A DNA stretch of 45,373 nt from Thermodesulfobacteriota bacterium. GTDB lineage: Bacteria; Desulfobacterota; WTBG01; CAIYCZ01; CAIRTM01. The stretch covers positions 1 through 45,373 of the forward strand of contig JANQFE010000164.1 of the NCBI GenBank assembly GCA_028278025.1, written 5' to 3'. Both the position numbers and the translations under genes were made by a program. Shown piece by piece: positions 43,719 through 45,373 of this stretch (the first letter of the stretch is position 1; every line of letters starts with the position of its first letter). Under the pieces are notes generated by a model. That model worked only from the letters and a program-made list of their open reading frames with translations. It ran no database searches and was not told where the DNA came from.

Positions 43719-43742
43719 ATAATGATTTTACTTAATCATTAT
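43719..43742. terminator. AT-rich hairpin between convergent genes
   Basis: ATAATGATT (43719-43727) and AATCATTAT (43734-43742) form a perfect 9-bp stem with a 6-base loop. The position between converging cysE and the fibro-slime gene suits a shared terminator, but the stem is weak and no T-run is seen. Confidence 0.35.
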
Positions 43743-43784
43743 CAGATTAACTATCCATATTCTCCTGTAAAGTCTTTGAGAATG

Positions 43785-45251
43785 TCAATGCGCTTCTATA
43801 CCAAGTCCCTCAAGCAGGTATCCCTGCTCAAGCGATGCAGTAATAAACGTAATATCCGCTTTTAACCGAGGGCTGCCCTGTTCTGAAAGCTCATCGAGAA
43901 AACTTACAACTCTGGCAACATCCTGTGTTGAGACAACTGTAGAACCCCCAGTAATTAAAGCTGCAATGCCATCTCTGTTTTCAAGAATGATGCTTCGCAG
44001 GTCATGTTTCAACACCGGGTTGTTATCCAAAATTTCAGCAATCTCTGCCGCATTCTGATAATAGAGGCTTGTTACAACAACACCAAAAACATTGTCAAGA
44101 AAGACATCTCTTAACATTCTGAGCATCTGCAGGTCTTCCTGAGTATCACATACAAGAGCAGCAAAACATCTCAGTTTGCTCCTGACGATAATATAGTCGC
44201 TTTTAGCTATTTCATGTGTGCTTCCATCAGATCCATACGCTGTCAGCGAAACATTATAGTAAGAGTCAAGCAGCCGAGATCCAGACAAATAATATGTATG
44301 TGCAGGGTTCACCTCGGTGCTTTTGTCCCCGTCCCCGAAATCCCACAAATAACCTGATATGGAACCGGTACTCAGGTTGGTAAACTGTACGGAAAGTGGC
44401 TCTTTGCCTGATCGCGGATCAGCAGAAAATTCAACCGTTACATCCGATGGAGCCAGCACCGTGGTTGTGGTTGATGCCCCGGCAGTAGTGCTTGTCGTGG
44501 TTGTTTCGCCTGTTGCTGATGTAGTAGTTGTAGTTTCACCGGCAACTGTTGTTGTTGTGCTCGTGTCTGAGGTGGGATCTAGCTCTATTGACGTTTGAAT
44601 TTTGAAATTTGATGCGTAGGTATGTCGTTCTGCAAAAAACAGGGCAAAGTCATATACCTGACCCTGGGTCAACCCCAGATTATCCAGACTTACACTGCCA
44701 GATATTGCACCATGAATGCCCCCCAAGTCAATAACTAGGCTGTTATCAATAAACACCCAGAGATCATCATCTCCTGTAAAAGTGAATGTTTCACCACCTG
44801 TATAGGTAAAGGTAGTATGAATCTCATAGGTAAAATGGTAGTTGTGTGACCGCTCCTGATTGCCAAGCAACTGACCATCGATTGGAAAAAAGCTTGAGTT
44901 CTGATAGGTATACACCCCACCGGGATCAGTTTGACTGTTATCCAGAGTAATGATGTAGGCTCCTTCCATATTGTTTGAGCTGTCATTGTACCATTCTTCA
45001 AATGTCTCGGCCGACTCTATACACTCCGGCCCATTAGGACCGTAATCTGGTTTTCCATCTGACCCAAGCACGGAAGCTACCAATCCAGTAACATTCCCAC
45101 AGACGTCTCGTTCAAAATCAGGATGGTCATCATTGAAATCCCGCACTGTACCGGTCAGGTCTATTGTGTCGGCAAAGGCATCAGGAACACCATCAATGCA
45201 AACAAATACTGCAGCACAGTAAGCTAGAAGTATTATTAGTAGTTTTTTCAT
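43785..45251 (-). CDS. Secreted fibro-slime/PKD protein with a CFI-box-like C-terminus
   Basis: The 488-residue protein has a signal peptide (residues about 1-27) and then a fibro-slime/PA14-like domain (about 60-225), with [26 protein letters not shown] and a [15 protein letters not shown] segment. A Thr-rich linker (about 228-270, runs such as [18 protein letters not shown]) leads to a PKD domain (about 272-357; [24 protein letters not shown]). Residues 362-488 form a C-terminal domain beginning at Cys362 with [11 protein letters not shown] and [11 protein letters not shown], similar in pattern to the end of the Asp-box protein at 12127-15003. Surface attachment or matrix function is likely. 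Shine-Dalgarno AGGAGA. Confidence 0.87.
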   Translation of the reverse strand: MKKLLIILLAYCAAVFVCIDGVPDAFADTIDLTGTVRDFNDDHPDFERDVCGNVTGLVASVLGSDGKPDYGPNGPECIESAETFEEWYNDSSNNMEGAYIITLDNSQTDPGGVYTYQNSSFFPIDGQLLGNQERSHNYHFTYEIHTTFTYTGGETFTFTGDDDLWVFIDNSLVIDLGGIHGAISGSVSLDNLGLTQGQVYDFALFFAERHTYASNFKIQTSIELDPTSDTSTTTTVAGETTTTTSATGETTTTSTTAGASTTTTVLAPSDVTVEFSADPRSGKEPLSVQFTNLSTGSISGYLWDFGDGDKSTEVNPAHTYYLSGSRLLDSYYNVSLTAYGSDGSTHEIAKSDYIIVRSKLRCFAALVCDTQEDLQMLRMLRDVFLDNVFGVVVTSLYYQNAAEIAEILDNNPVLKHDLRSIILENRDGIAALITGGSTVVSTQDVARVVSFLDELSEQGSPRLKADITFITASLEQGYLLEGLGIEAH

Positions 45252-45373
45252 AATATTTCTCCTATGTTAATATTCCGTATTGTCAAAAGTTTTTAGTATT
45301 ATTTGCTCGATAATAAAGAATTTCAGGGTATTGAACAAAAAGCACTTGCCTCCCCCCGGTTTTATGCTCTAAT

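Overview
The window is chromosomal DNA of a Gram-negative bacterium with moderate-to-low GC (roughly 40% by eye). A TolC-type outer-membrane factor, an outer-membrane beta-barrel, lipoproteins and a Wza-type export protein all imply an outer membrane. Several genes point to a deltaproteobacterial (Desulfobacterota-like) lineage: a basic S21 protein, a single-domain PilZ protein, a three-domain NifU, a class I FBPase and an exosortase-type EPS export set. This placement is by family resemblance only.

Layout. Positions 1-12000 are accessory and visibly decaying. They hold an unknown membrane protein behind a perfect palindrome, a frameshifted 3' remnant of 6-phosphofructokinase, and a heavy-metal efflux operon. 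That operon runs from a small Cys/His-rich secreted protein through TolC-like, periplasmic adaptor and RND pump genes to a lipoprotein gene broken by an in-frame TGA. A MarR regulator, two small orphan ORFs, a signal-peptide-bearing flavodoxin, an internally deleted tungstate-binding protein (tupA-like), a PilZ protein and an RF-1-domain GGQ protein follow.

Positions 12100-22050 carry a large secreted Asp-box propeller protein and then a six-gene polysaccharide export operon: Wza-like, outer-membrane barrel, Wzz-like, CpsD-like ATPase, ExeA-like ATPase and UDP-sugar dehydrogenase. Gene content and order match exosortase-associated (XrtA/PEP-CTERM) EPS loci, but no exosortase or glycosyltransferase is present here.

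Positions 22100-38600 are a conserved housekeeping block on the minus strand: smpB, fbp, a Nif3-like gene, mutL, a YwqK-like gene, mutS, RNase HI, a zinc-ribbon coiled-coil protein, tRNA(CAT), rpoD, dnaG, rpsU, ptsI and rsmI. The rpsU-dnaG-rpoD operon runs straight into the tRNA and then a terminator.

Positions 38700-43620 (plus strand) hold an Rsm22-like methyltransferase, a macro-domain protein, and a tight nifU-nifS-cysE operon linking cysteine synthesis to Fe-S cluster assembly. The window ends with a minus-strand secreted fibro-slime/PKD protein.

The least explained signal is a shared C-terminal domain of about 120 residues. It resembles a degenerate CFI-box C-terminal region and ends two otherwise unrelated secreted proteins, at 12127-15003 and 43785-45251. 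No CRISPR array, rRNA, insertion sequence or prophage was seen.
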